Both the position numbers and the translations under genes were made by a program. Positions 43,837 to 54,265 of a stretch of DNA of 64,000 nt are shown in pieces (the first letter of the stretch is position 1; every line of letters starts with the position of its first letter). The DNA is from Rossellomorea aquimaris (GTDB lineage: Bacteria; Bacillota; Bacilli; Bacillales; Bacillaceae_B), in the NCBI RefSeq assembly GCF_035590735.1, contig NZ_CP141595.1:3257001-3321000 (forward strand), written 5' to 3'. The notes under the pieces are model-generated. The model did no database searches and was not told where the DNA came from. It saw nothing but the letters and a program-made list of their open reading frames with translations.

Positions 43837-44718
43837 TTATCCAACGTTCTTTTTCTTTACTGGAATCCAAATCTCACTTCTATACTCCGGATTCCCTGTG
43901 TCCTTACTCTCATTCCATACAATTTCAGGACCTTCAACTGCCTCATATCCTGAAGCTGGAAACCACTCAGAGTATATCCTGCCCCACACATTTTGAAGTG
44001 TTTCCGGGAATGGTCCAATCGATTCGAATACTGCCCAGGTACTTGCTTTAATTTTTAATTCATCAAATTCTCCTGTTTCATCACTGGAAGTTGCCACCCC
44101 GATGTAATGATCCAACTCACCCTTTTCTTCCATTCTTCCTTCAGAAAAATTAGTTGAAGCACTGATAATACCTGTTGGTTCTAGGTTTGAAAGTGTTTTT
44201 AATTGTTTAATAACCTCAGGTGTTAATCGCTCATACATTTTAGCAATCTCTGGATTTACTCCGTTAAAAATTATAGGAACCCTCTTCTTAAAGCCCACTA
44301 CCTTAAATGGTGCTTTTTCAACAATACGATAATTCATTTCGCATCCTCCTTGAATTGTTAGTTGAAAGGTCATTTTAGGATAGGCTTTTAATGGCGTATT
44401 CTCCCTTCTTGCTTCAGAAGGTAGAAAGCCATGCATAGAATGAAAAGCACGGGTGAATGAATCAGCTGAACTATATCCGTATTTGACAGCAATATCAATT
44501 ATTCTCAAATCGCTATCTTTCAAATCAAGGGCAGCCAGAGTCAGTCTTCTTCTTCGAATATATTCTGATAAGCTTATGCCTGATAAAAAAGAAAACATCC
44601 GTTTAAAATGATATTCTGAACAGAAAGCAATTTTCGATATTTCGCTATATTCAATATCCTCCGTCAGGTGCCCTTCAATGTAAGCCAATGCATCATTCAT
44701 CCTTTTTAAAGAATCCAT
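43837..44718 (-). CDS. AraC family regulator with GyrI-like effector domain
   Basis: 293 residues: two helix-turn-helix motifs of AraC type ([65 protein letters not shown], about 20-105) followed by a GyrI-like ligand-binding domain ([22 protein letters not shown] ... [31 protein letters not shown]). The combination is that of SoxS/Rob-like multidrug sensors. ATG at 44718 follows AAGGAGGTTATTTG. A separate single-domain GyrI-like protein is at 51595. Confidence 0.87.
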   Translation of the reverse strand: MDSLKRMNDALAYIEGHLTEDIEYSEISKIAFCSEYHFKRMFSFLSGISLSEYIRRRRLTLAALDLKDSDLRIIDIAVKYGYSSADSFTRAFHSMHGFLPSEARRENTPLKAYPKMTFQLTIQGGCEMNYRIVEKAPFKVVGFKKRVPIIFNGVNPEIAKMYERLTPEVIKQLKTLSNLEPTGIISASTNFSEGRMEEKGELDHYIGVATSSDETGEFDELKIKASTWAVFESIGPFPETLQNVWGRIYSEWFPASGYEAVEGPEIVWNESKDTGNPEYRSEIWIPVKKKNVG

Positions 44719-44819
44719 CAAATAACCTCCTTTCACCAACAATATTATTAAAGAACGCGTTAATCCATCCGACAATCTGTGCACAATTTAGTCGACACCT
44801 TATAGACTATAGCTTATTA

Positions 44820-47420
<2,601 letters not shown>

Positions 47421-47425
47421 CTATC

Positions 47426-47442
47426 ATCAATGTTCTATTGAT
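47426..47442. promoter_or_regulatory. Palindrome in the rph leader
   Basis: ATCAAT-GTTCT-ATTGAT, perfect 6-base arms, 18-34 bases upstream of the rph start. It could be an operator or a small RNA hairpin; function unproven. Confidence 0.35.
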
Positions 47443-47507
47443 TTTAGCAGTAGAAAATGGGAATAAACAGTCTATAATATGCATTTTTAGCGTGGTATAA
47501 TGGTATT

Positions 47508-47646
47508 AGGCAGAGAAAGAGATTGTGGAGAAATTTAATATATAATAGTAAGTAAGGTTATTTCCAGAAAAAATGACATTAAATAGCAAGCGAACAAACA
47601 TTACATATAACACACCAAAAAAGCTTGGGATATCCCAAGCTTTTTG
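47508..47646 (+). ncRNA. Candidate small RNA ending in a perfect palindrome
   Basis: An extended -10 TG-G-TATAAT (47493-47501) faces right with no gene following, and the perfect 28-base palindrome AAAAAGCTTGGGAT / ATCCCAAGCTTTTT (47618-47645) forms a terminator about 140 bases on. No ribosome site or ORF lies between. The terminator is bidirectional and certain; the RNA is only a candidate because no -35 is visible. Confidence 0.3.
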
Positions 47647-48353
47647 TTATAAAATGTATAGTTCTTATGTACGATTCCTAAAGGTCAATTATTCTGAGGG
47701 AGTATTAGATATACCTTTAGAGTGAACAAAGAAAATTACTTTGAAGTAGAAAATACTTTCATCCTCCGATTATTTCTAAAGAAACAAATGTCTTGGTATC
47801 TACCAATCACATGAAAGCTACTTGGTATAGGTTTCTTCTTTACATAGATACCAAGGAACCTAGATATTCGTTCCTCACTATTTTTGAATTTGGATATGTT
47901 ATTCCGATCCTAGAGCCAGATGTTCTTATTTCTAAATTAGGAGGGGATGAAGTCTTATGAACTATATTAACGAAAACACTTAGTATATTTGTTCTGTATA
48001 TTTCTAAAATATCATTTCAACAGAATACAAAGTAAGTGAAACAACCAAAACTCAGTTCTCTATTAATTAAAAAGGAATTTAAATCTTATGAATTTGATAT
48101 TGCTATTTTTCCGCACTTTATTCTTTCAGAGAAAAATATTTATGTCTAAAGCCCTCTTATTCAACGATGTGGTGCAATAGTTTAAGCTCTTGCAGCTGGT
48201 CTCCGGCATTTCCTTTTTTTTGGTATCTACCTGGTTGGTGGGAGTGAATCATCAGAAAGTTTTTCTTACTATAAGCTTAGTGTATTTCAATAAAATTAGA
48301 AACATTCAAATCGATCATTTTATTTTCATATCTTTTATAGGCCATTGTAATAT
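47647..48353. other. Gene-free AT-rich stretch
   Basis: About 700 bases between the palindrome and the coat cluster. It contains repeated GGTATCTACC/TTGGTATC words (for example around 47793, 47836, 47857 and 48220) and a 30-codon frame beginning MNLILLFFRTLFF (48088, with AAAAAGGAATTT upstream) that I do not trust as a gene. Nothing else supported. Confidence 0.4.
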
Positions 48354-48382
48354 CACGTAATAGTTTATTTTTTCATATACTA
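48354..48382 (+). promoter_or_regulatory. Candidate sigma-K promoter of the coat cluster
   Basis: -10 CATATACTA (48374-48382) matches CATANNNTA and stands 17 bases after CAC (48354-48356), fitting the sigma-K -35 core AC. It ends 31 bases before the first coat gene. Confidence 0.5.
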
Positions 48383-48413
48383 AGTTATCGTTAAAAGTAA
48401 GGGGGCTAAACTT

Positions 48414-48629
48414 ATGAATGATTCATCCGATAAAAATAACCCGGTCACTAATAAAGCAGTCGGTTTTTTAGTGAGTGAAGTATTTAGGAAAAACGGAATT
48501 GATGTTGAAAAAGTAAAAAAGTCATTGACCGATGAGCAAAAATCGATGCTGAGATTACTAGTTAATGATCTTACTGCAGAAGTAAATAACCTTAATGATC
48601 ATCACTCCGATAATAAAGATCCAAAATAA
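48414..48629 (+). CDS. cotW: Spore coat protein, CotW-like
   Basis: 71 residues. The segment TNKAVGFLVSEVFRKNGIDV then EKVKKSLTDEQKSMLRLLVNDL parallels B. subtilis CotW ([20 protein letters not shown] then [20 protein letters not shown]). CotW is a small soluble coat protein of the insoluble/outer layer. ATG preceded by AGGGGGCTAAACTT and a sigma-K-like promoter. Adjacent cotX/cotV-like genes confirm the context. The protein is shorter than CotW at the C-terminus, so the name is by domain and position. Confidence 0.7.
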   Translation: MNDSSDKNNPVTNKAVGFLVSEVFRKNGIDVEKVKKSLTDEQKSMLRLLVNDLTAEVNNLNDHHSDNKDPK

Positions 48630-48658
48630 AGATAAAAAGCAAAACTATTGTTGCCAGG

Positions 48659-48686
48659 CTGTCGAGAAATTTTCGACAGTCTTTCT
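48659..48686 (+). terminator. Terminator after the cotW-like gene
   Basis: CTGTCGA / TCGACAG stem with a 7-base loop, then TCTTTCTTATT. The cotX-like gene therefore has its own promoter. Confidence 0.65.
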
Positions 48687-48897
48687 TATTATCTATTTTT
48701 TTATTTACACGTAATTAATAAAAGGTAGACTCCTATTCCTGAAAGAATTGAGCCTTAAAAAAATAGATCAATACATAGATTTTCTCTAATTTCTATTTCT
48801 TTAAAAGAAAATATACACAATAAATAGGTTTTATACTTATTTCGGATTACTTAGTAGTGCATACAATATCATATATCAAAGAAAGGAGAATGGTTCT

Positions 48898-49470
48898 ATG
48901 AAAAAAAGAGAGAAGAAAAAGAAAAAGTGTATGCGCACACATGAAATGAAGTATGATGACTCCTACTCTTATGATGCAATGGCTTCGGAAGATTCACATG
49001 TTGAGCATGAAGATTTACATGTTGAGCAGGAAGAAACACATTATATCGAGGCAGATTCATACGTTGAACAGGAAGAACACCAATGCAGTGATGCAGATTC
49101 ATACGCTGAACAAGGAGCATACCAATATAGCGAAGTTGATCAGGAGTCAAATGAGTTTATATTTATCAAAGATTCTTGTGATATCAAGGTACAAACTACC
49201 GATACCCAAGCGAGTGTCTCACTCCAAGTTGGGTTGCAGCTAGCAATCGCATTGGTTATCAGTATTACGGTTGGAGATTCTGAGAAAGGTAGACTAATTA
49301 CTCAAAAGCTTTTACAGCAGTTTGATTCAGATCAGAGTAATAAACAAAGAATCATCATTGAGAACTCTAAGGATGTAAATATTACAACTACCGATACGGA
49401 TCTTGCGGTAAATATTCAAGTATTATTACAAGTTCTTGTCGCTTTAGTAGCAAAATTAGACATTCTATAA
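48898..49470 (+). CDS. cotX: Spore coat protein, CotX-like
   Basis: 190 residues. N-terminus very basic (KKREKKKKKCMR), then a region of 14-residue repeats (residues 40-81: LHVEQEETHYIEAD, SYVEQEEHQCSDAD, SYAEQGAYQYSEVD, with half a unit before), then a Coat_X domain (about 85-190: IFIKDSCDIKVQTTDTQASV, SLQVGLQLAIALVISITVGD, IIIENSKDVNITTTDTDLAV). CotX is a structural protein of the spore insoluble coat/crust. A CATACAATA (48860-48868), matching the sigma-K -10, lies upstream. ATG follows AAAGGAGAATGGTTCT. Confidence 0.85.
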   Translation: MKKREKKKKKCMRTHEMKYDDSYSYDAMASEDSHVEHEDLHVEQEETHYIEADSYVEQEEHQCSDADSYAEQGAYQYSEVDQESNEFIFIKDSCDIKVQTTDTQASVSLQVGLQLAIALVISITVGDSEKGRLITQKLLQQFDSDQSNKQRIIIENSKDVNITTTDTDLAVNIQVLLQVLVALVAKLDIL

Positions 49471-49491
49471 ATTATAAAGTGGGGTGAGAAT

Positions 49492-49923
49492 ATGAAAGAA
49501 AAAAAATGGAGAGCATTAGACCATTGTGACTTGAATTCAAAGGAAGAAGCTTCAGATGTTGATAGTATGGCTAAACAAAAAGTAGCTAATCACCAACTGT
49601 CTAGTGAGTGGATTATTGTAAAAGATTCTGAAATGATTGATATTCAGACCACTGACACACAGGCTGCTGTTTCTATACAATTGGCAGTACAAGCTGCAAT
49701 CGTTGCTGTAATAAGTATTGCTGTTGGGGATACCAATCAGGCTGAGGCTATTTCCCAAGAACTGAAACAATATATTTATACAAAACAAGCAAACAAACAG
49801 AAATTAGTTATTCACAACTCTAAAAATGTACAAGTTACCACTACAGATACTGACATTGTAGTTAATATTGAGGCATTACTTCAAATCCTTGTAGCTATTC
49901 TTGTGAAATTAGATATTTTATAG
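49492..49923 (+). CDS. cotV: Spore coat protein, CotV-like
   Basis: 143 residues, a single Coat_X-type domain (about 38-143: WIIVKDSEMIDIQTTDTQAA, VSIQLAVQAAIVAVISIAVG, LVIHNSKNVQVTTTDTDIVV), i.e. the same domain as the preceding gene without its repeat region. CotV assembles in the outer coat of B. subtilis with CotX and CotY/Z. Preceded by GTGGGGTGAGAAT. Spacing of 21 bases to cotX suggests one mRNA. Confidence 0.82.
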   Translation: MKEKKWRALDHCDLNSKEEASDVDSMAKQKVANHQLSSEWIIVKDSEMIDIQTTDTQAAVSIQLAVQAAIVAVISIAVGDTNQAEAISQELKQYIYTKQANKQKLVIHNSKNVQVTTTDTDIVVNIEALLQILVAILVKLDIL

Positions 49924-49939
49924 CAAGGAGGGGAAAGTA

Positions 49940-50065
49940 GTGGATAAAGATATTTATGTAACTCTTGAAGAATTAAAGAAAAACAACAAAGCAAACATAG
50001 AAGCTCTGTTTATAAATTATTTTCTTGAGAAGAAAAACATTAAAAAGAAAAATATAACCAACTGA
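49940..50065 (+). CDS. Short gene, 41 residues, in the coat operon
   Basis: GTG start with AAGGAGGGGAAAGTA upstream, 16 bases after the cotV stop; encodes MDKDIYVTLEELKKNNKANI then EALFINYFLEKKN and a basic tail KKKN. It ends before the strong terminator at 50090. Size, ribosome site and position make a real small coat-associated gene likely; no family recognised. Confidence 0.6.
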   Translation: MDKDIYVTLEELKKNNKANIEALFINYFLEKKNIKKKNITN

Positions 50066-50089
50066 AAAGCGTTATTAGTCTCAACAATT

Positions 50090-50136
50090 AAAACAAGTTA
50101 TTACGAAGAATTCTTCGTAATAGCTTGTTTTCTTTT
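50090..50136 (+). terminator. Terminator of the cotX-cotV operon
   Basis: AAAACAAGTTATTACGAAGA / TCTTCGTAATAGCTTGTTTT nearly perfect 21-base arms followed by CTTTTT. Confidence 0.9.
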
Positions 50137-50265
50137 TACAAAGCTGGGAACCTTAGAGTGGAGTGATCTTTAATGGAAAATTGGTAAGGAAATCATAACA
50201 CCTATAGTCGAGTAGGGTATCGGGATTGATATCCATATGTAAGAAGAATCAAAAAAAGGATTTTA

Positions 50266-50308
50266 ATGAAAAAAAAGACTGTTAAAATTATATCCAACTT
50301 TTATAAAA
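50266..50308 (+). pseudogene. 5' end of a gene cut by a MITE-like element
   Basis: ATG with AAAAAAGGATTTTA upstream encodes MKKKTVKIISNFYK and runs into the inverted end of the element at 50309. A start codon with a proper ribosome site truncated after 14 codons suggests an interrupted gene. The continuation after the element (from 50493) does not match anything I can recognise. Confidence 0.35.
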
Positions 50309-50492
50309 GGCTCTTTTCGCAAAGATTGTTTTTTTCAGCTCAGAACCTGCCAGGGCTCTGTCAACCAGTTTATCCTGGATGGTGGGGAGAACTGCTCCGC
50401 ATTCCGCAGAAAGCGAGCATCCTGGAGCGGAAATCAACTATTACTTTCTCCTCTGCAATAGCAACAAACTATACGAAAAAAGCCTTATTAAA
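50301..50492. mobile_element. Short copy of the MITE-like element, with target duplication
   Basis: The 176-base element 50309-50484 is flanked by TTATAAAA (50301-50308) and TTATTAAA (50485-50492), an 8-base duplication with one mismatch. Left end GGCTCTTTTCGCAAAGATTG, right end (reverse complement) GGCTTTTTTCGTATAGTTTG. Its right 75 bases are almost identical to the right end of the 43.1 kb element, and its left 90 bases resemble the left end of that element, so it looks like an internal-deletion derivative. Confidence 0.75.
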
Positions 50493-50539
50493 TAAGTAAA
50501 AATATAATATGTTATATAAAGATGTTATGGGGGGGTGAA

Positions 50540-50660
50540 TTGAAAAAGTATTTAGTTGGTTTATTTGCTTTGTTTTTAATTTTAGTTTAGTTGCTTGTTC
50601 ATCTGAAAGTTCGAAAGCCACAACATTAGCAAGTTCCTCAACGCAACCTAGTTTTGGAAT
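50540..50660 (+). pseudogene. Frameshifted lipoprotein gene remnant
   Basis: After GGGGGG, a TTG start encodes KKYLVGLFALFLILV and then stops; in the next frame LVACSSESSKATTLASSSTQ follows, whose LVAC is a lipobox with the acylated Cys. One missing base near 50589 would join a complete lipoprotein signal peptide to its mature start. The frame ends shortly afterwards as it abuts the convergent gene, so only the signal region remains. Confidence 0.6.
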
Positions 50661-50664
50661 TTTT

Positions 50665-51048
50665 TTATATTTTAAGCTGTTCTTCGATTTCTTCTCCACT
50701 ATTACCGAGGTATATAGCTTTTTTTTCTGGAATAATCACACGATATGTGACAACTCCTGCATCGGAAATCTCTTTTAAGAAGTCTAAGAAAGGTAGAGAG
50801 ATGTTCGAAATTGCCCCAAGTACCTTATTTCGATTAAAGTTATCTGAAATTACCAAGTTTACTTGGGAATCTGTTTTAAATTCTGAATATACTCCTTTAT
50901 ATGTTGCTTGCCCTGTTGCAACTTCTATTTCGTATTCATTTATCCCTCTTTGGGACAATTCATCTAAGAATTGAGAAAAATCGATTACACCGTTACTTCT
51001 TCTTCGGATAATTTCTTGAAACTCACTTTCTGTTATTTTGTCATTCAT
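50665..51048 (-). CDS. DUF1398-like protein, unknown function
   Basis: 127 residues: IDFSQFLDELSQRGINEYEI and EVATGQATYKGVYSEFKTDS are typical of DUF1398 proteins, which occur singly in many bacteria without known role; the C-terminal half FLDFLKEISDAGVVTYRVII contains a degenerate second copy of the motif. ATG preceded by GGAGGTACTATTT. Neighbours are decayed. No catalytic residues apparent. Confidence 0.65.
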   Translation of the reverse strand: MNDKITESEFQEIIRRRSNGVIDFSQFLDELSQRGINEYEIEVATGQATYKGVYSEFKTDSQVNLVISDNFNRNKVLGAISNISLPFLDFLKEISDAGVVTYRVIIPEKKAIYLGNSGEEIEEQLKI

Positions 51049-51138
51049 AAATAGTACCTCCGATTATGATTATATTCCCTTAACTATTAGTGTCTCTTCC
51101 TCTACACCATTTTAACAGCCTAGAGAATTTCTATATTC

Positions 51139-51184
51139 AAAAAAATCACACTAACACTTTTCGTTTTTCATTTAGCTAGTGTGA
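51139..51184 (-). terminator. Hairpin with T-run upstream of the DUF1398 gene
   Basis: TCACACTA / TAGTGTGA arms and a T7 run on the minus strand. No minus-strand gene ends directly before it. The 546-base gap 51049-51594 also holds the nested inverted repeats described at 51262-51324. Confidence 0.5.
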
Positions 51185-51261
51185 CCCGATACTTGTGTCA
51201 CTAACCTGCCTATTCTTGAATTTTCTTGGAATAGTACAAAATTACATCTCAAATACCAATT

Positions 51262-51324
51262 AAAATAGCCCCTAACTCACACATGACAATATTCATTGTC
51301 TAGTCGCTATTCGGGGTGCTATTT
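51262..51324. other. Nested inverted repeats (structured non-coding segment)
   Basis: Outer arms AAATAGC-CCC / GGGG-T-GCTATTT enclose an inner perfect hairpin GACAAT-ATTC-ATTGTC (51285-51300). No ORF, promoter or T-run is obvious. Confidence 0.35.
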
Positions 51325-51530
51325 GCTATGCTATTTTATTATTATCTTATAAAAGGTCGATAAATAAACAAAAACAACCATGCGATTTACAGTGCTAAAA
51401 GTTATGCTAATTCATATGCCACTTGCAATGTTTCTCCACTTACACGAAACTACATAGTTATATTGCTCCGAGCTTTTATAATGGAGTATTTTCGTTAAAG
51501 TCACCGCTTATAAAATAGATTAAATAATAA

Positions 51531-51560
51531 GAAAAGCGTAATCCAGTCCAAGGATTACGC
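51531..51560 (-). terminator. Terminator of the GyrI-like gene
   Basis: GCGTAATCC / GGATTACGC perfect stem with a 7-base loop and TTTTCTTATT on the minus strand. Confidence 0.85.
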
Positions 51561-51594
51561 CCTCATCACAACTAAGCTTATTCCTATGTTCTCT

Positions 51595-52080
51595 TTATTT
51601 CCTAACAACAGGAATCCACATTTCACCAAATACCTGCCCGTTTCGGTGCCCCATTTCAACCGTTGCATTAGGTGCACCGACATAAGCAACATCCTTTTCT
51701 TCTGGTAAGACTTGACCAAAGGCAATGGCAGTAACCATATTATTTAATTCTTCAGCCGTATTCCCTTCGCCTTCCACAACCACATATTCTCCCTTAGGAA
51801 ACTGAATCACTCTAGCTCCATCCGGTACTGGTGCCGATGCCTCTGCCATGACGCCGGCATAATGCATCATTTTATTATTCACTGCTTCGTTCACTGCAAA
51901 AATGTAGTCGTTTGTGGCTATGGATTTTAAAGTATCAAGCCTTCCATCTTCGCTTACAGCTTGCCAAAAATCCGCCTTTTCCTTACTCAATCCAGCAAAA
52001 TCAGTATAATCGCTCTTAAGATCGGTTCCTAATCCTATTACGATAAAACCGTCTTTTTCTTCTAACTTATAATCTGCCAT
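51595..52080 (-). CDS. GyrI-like small-molecule-binding domain protein
   Basis: 161 residues of the GyrI/effector-binding fold, stand-alone: VPDGARVIQFPKGEYVVVEGEGNTAEELNN in the centre and NGQVFGEMWIPVVRK as the typical C-terminus. Binds or hydrolyses hydrophobic cyclic compounds in characterised relatives. ATG at 52080 with AAGGATGG upstream; the open frame to 52104 lacks a site. Divergent from the WYL regulator, which probably represses it. Confidence 0.78.
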   Translation of the reverse strand: MADYKLEEKDGFIVIGLGTDLKSDYTDFAGLSKEKADFWQAVSEDGRLDTLKSIATNDYIFAVNEAVNNKMMHYAGVMAEASAPVPDGARVIQFPKGEYVVVEGEGNTAEELNNMVTAIAFGQVLPEEKDVAYVGAPNATVEMGHRNGQVFGEMWIPVVRK

Positions 52081-52158
52081 ATTTAAAACCATCCTTTTGT
52101 TCATTTATTTCAAGCGATTTGTCTCCATCACTTGATAAATATATAATAGCGTTAAATA

Positions 52159-52175
52159 GTATCAAAAAATGACAC
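52159..52175. promoter_or_regulatory. Putative operator between the GyrI-like and WYL genes
   Basis: GTATCAAAAAATGACAC is an imperfect palindrome (GTATCA / TGACAC). It sits in the 112-base divergent interval, 18-34 bases before the WYL start. Confidence 0.4.
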
Positions 52176-52192
52176 CTTTTCTGGAGGTCCTG

Positions 52193-53155
52193 ATGAAAAA
52201 AGTTGAACGAATTAATGTGATTATGAGATATATCAACAACCGGGCTCACTTTACCATTTCTGAAATCATGCGTGAATTTGACGTTTCCAGGTCGACGGCT
52301 ATTCGAGATATCAGGGAAATTGAGTCCATGGGGATGCCACTTGTCTCAGAAGCTGGAAGGGATGGGGGTTATTTTGTCATGCACAATTCTGTCCTGCCTG
52401 AGGTCCGTTTCACCGATCATGAAGTGAAAGCTCTATTTATTGCCTTTATGGCGACACGAAATCAGCAGCTCCCTTATCTAAAGAGCCGACAATCAATAGC
52501 TGAAAAATTACTCAGTCTCATCTCAGAAAGCCAGCAAGATGACCTGATTCTCCTGAACCAGCTCTTGCTGTTTGAAGGAACCAATCCCCATAACCCCGAC
52601 TTACTGGACCTTTCAGACCTCCCCCATCCCATGGTGGAAACACTTTTCCAAACCCTCCTTTTGGATAGGTATTTATTGCTCACGATCCAAGAACAAAAGG
52701 ACATCAAATCTTATCCCATCTATCTGCTGCACCTTTACCATGAAAAAAGCTCCTGGATCATTGAAGGTTTTGACTTAACGGAAGAAAAGAAGCGGATTTT
52801 TCCCGCCGACCTCCTCATCGACATCAAACCATACTCGCCGAAAAAAAGACTGAGAGAACAAGAGATTATAGAAAAACTGAAAATGCGGGAAGAAGGAATC
52901 AACCTTGTCCTTGAACTTGGTCCAAAAGCGATTGCGCAGTATAAAAAATACCATCCTTTAAGAGTTTCAATCGCCTATACGAATCCTTACCAAACCACAG
53001 CCATCCTAAAGACTTTTGTTCATGTTCATAAGCCCGATGAATTAACCGAATTCACAAACTGGTTGCTTTTCCTCGGCAGTGATTTCAAAATCAGGGAAAT
53101 GCCAGAAAAGATCTTAGAAAATGTACGAAGGGGATTAGACCTTTACCGGGAATAA
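52193..53155 (+). CDS. HTH/WYL-domain transcriptional regulator (YafY type)
   Basis: 320 residues: DeoR-type HTH_11 (about 5-55: INVIMRYINNRAHFTISEIM then REFDVSRSTAIRDIREIESM), then a WYL-like domain (about 140-235, with SWIIEGFDLTEEKKRIFPADLLIDIKPY) and a C-terminal extension (WCX-like; ENVRRGLDLY). ATG at 52193 follows GGAGGTCCTG. Such proteins often control small detoxification genes; here the divergent GyrI-like gene is the likely target. Confidence 0.83.
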   Translation: MKKVERINVIMRYINNRAHFTISEIMREFDVSRSTAIRDIREIESMGMPLVSEAGRDGGYFVMHNSVLPEVRFTDHEVKALFIAFMATRNQQLPYLKSRQSIAEKLLSLISESQQDDLILLNQLLLFEGTNPHNPDLLDLSDLPHPMVETLFQTLLLDRYLLLTIQEQKDIKSYPIYLLHLYHEKSSWIIEGFDLTEEKKRIFPADLLIDIKPYSPKKRLREQEIIEKLKMREEGINLVLELGPKAIAQYKKYHPLRVSIAYTNPYQTTAILKTFVHVHKPDELTEFTNWLLFLGSDFKIREMPEKILENVRRGLDLYRE

Positions 53156-53195
53156 CAGCGGCCTGATTGCATATCCCTTCTATTCTTATAGGATG

Positions 53196-53858
53196 TCATA
53201 AATTTTGACGATAAGATTTTATCATTTCAAAGTATTGTGTATCTCCTAAGCCATGGTCTTTGAAATTTTCGATTAGAAGAGACACCAGTTCTTTTATCGG
53301 GACGTCCTGGTGTTGTTGAATATACAACATAAGATCACTATCTTTCTTAAGGTAATTCAAATACAGTTCAACCCCTTTGTATAAAGGGATTGGATGAACT
53401 TCCTTAGGCATGGCTTTATGAATCATTACTTGTTTGTAAAGTTGATCATATCCTTTTGCCTTTAGGCGGTAATGACTTTCTGGTTGAAAATCATCACCGA
53501 CTAGATGGAGATCAATTGAACCTTCATAATCTGTTTGATCTAACCAGGCGAGTATGGTGAGAAGATTCATTTGACAAAACATATCCTCATCAAACCATAG
53601 GGCTATATGATCAAACCCCCCACAAAAGAGCGGCTGCAATGGTTTTAAGGTGATTTCAGCATATTGCGCAGTTGTTACTTGATGAACATTCGCACGTATT
53701 TCTGTAAATTCATCGGAAAATAAATCTCCGCAGGTTTCCCCATAACACATTGCCTCGTTGAAGGGAATCATCAATTCGGCTTTAAGAAACTGTGTCTCTT
53801 TGAAATTCTTATGCATTTCTGTTCCATTTAATATATGTACGGTTCCTGTAGGATTCAC
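53196..53858 (-). CDS. DUF1835-like protein
   Basis: 220 residues. VHILNGTEMHKNFKETQ at the start and GFDHIALWFDEDMFCQMNLLTILAWL in the middle match the DUF1835 core (FDHVVLWFEHDLFDQLNLL). The C-terminus is helical and less conserved. I chose the GTG at 53858, which has AGGAGGTGTCAAT upstream. Function unknown; the family is often annotated near regulators or RNA-related genes. Confidence 0.62.
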   Translation of the reverse strand: MNPTGTVHILNGTEMHKNFKETQFLKAELMIPFNEAMCYGETCGDLFSDEFTEIRANVHQVTTAQYAEITLKPLQPLFCGGFDHIALWFDEDMFCQMNLLTILAWLDQTDYEGSIDLHLVGDDFQPESHYRLKAKGYDQLYKQVMIHKAMPKEVHPIPLYKGVELYLNYLKKDSDLMLYIQQHQDVPIKELVSLLIENFKDHGLGDTQYFEMIKSYRQNL

Positions 53859-53917
53859 ATTGACACCTCCTGTTCTGTTGACTTGATTCTGCAGCATTCT
53901 CTATACAGTATGCTTAC

Positions 53918-54265
53918 TTATTTCTCCCATAGCTCAATCAGTCTACCTTCAGGATCTTTAATCCAAATAAACGTACCAAATTCACTAACCTCTTTTTCCT
54001 TAACAAGAGGTACACCAACTTGTTCCAGATGCTCAGTCGTCTCGTTTATATTATAAACTTGGAAATTCAACATCACCTGCTGTTCTGTCGGGAAGTAAGG
54101 GTCATCTTCAGTAAAGAAAGATAAAATGGTTTCATTTCCTGATTGGGGTTTAATAATAGTCCCATTCCAATCTTCCATTTCAATCTTCAACACTTCACTG
54201 TACCATTTTTTAATAGCATCCAGGTTTTTAGTCCTCCAAAATACTCCCCCGAAACCTTTTATCAT
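53918..54265 (-). CDS. VOC/glyoxalase-like superfamily protein
   Basis: 115-residue single VOC domain (two beta-alpha-beta-beta-beta units): GGVFWRTKNLDAIKKWYSEV first unit, VMLNFQVYNINETTEHLEQV second unit, ending IWIKDPEGRLIELWEK. The typical C-terminal Glu (LIELWE) could bind metal. Substrate unknown. The 353-base stretch 54266-54618 upstream shows no other gene. Confidence 0.82.
   Translation of the reverse strand: MIKGFGGVFWRTKNLDAIKKWYSEVLKIEMEDWNGTIIKPQSGNETILSFFTEDDPYFPTEQQVMLNFQVYNINETTEHLEQVGVPLVKEKEVSEFGTFIWIKDPEGRLIELWEK

Noticed and set aside
50469..50699. Minus-strand 76-codon ORF over the lipoprotein remnant
   Set aside because: Antisense to the recognisable lipobox sequence and overlapping the 3' end of the DUF1398 gene.
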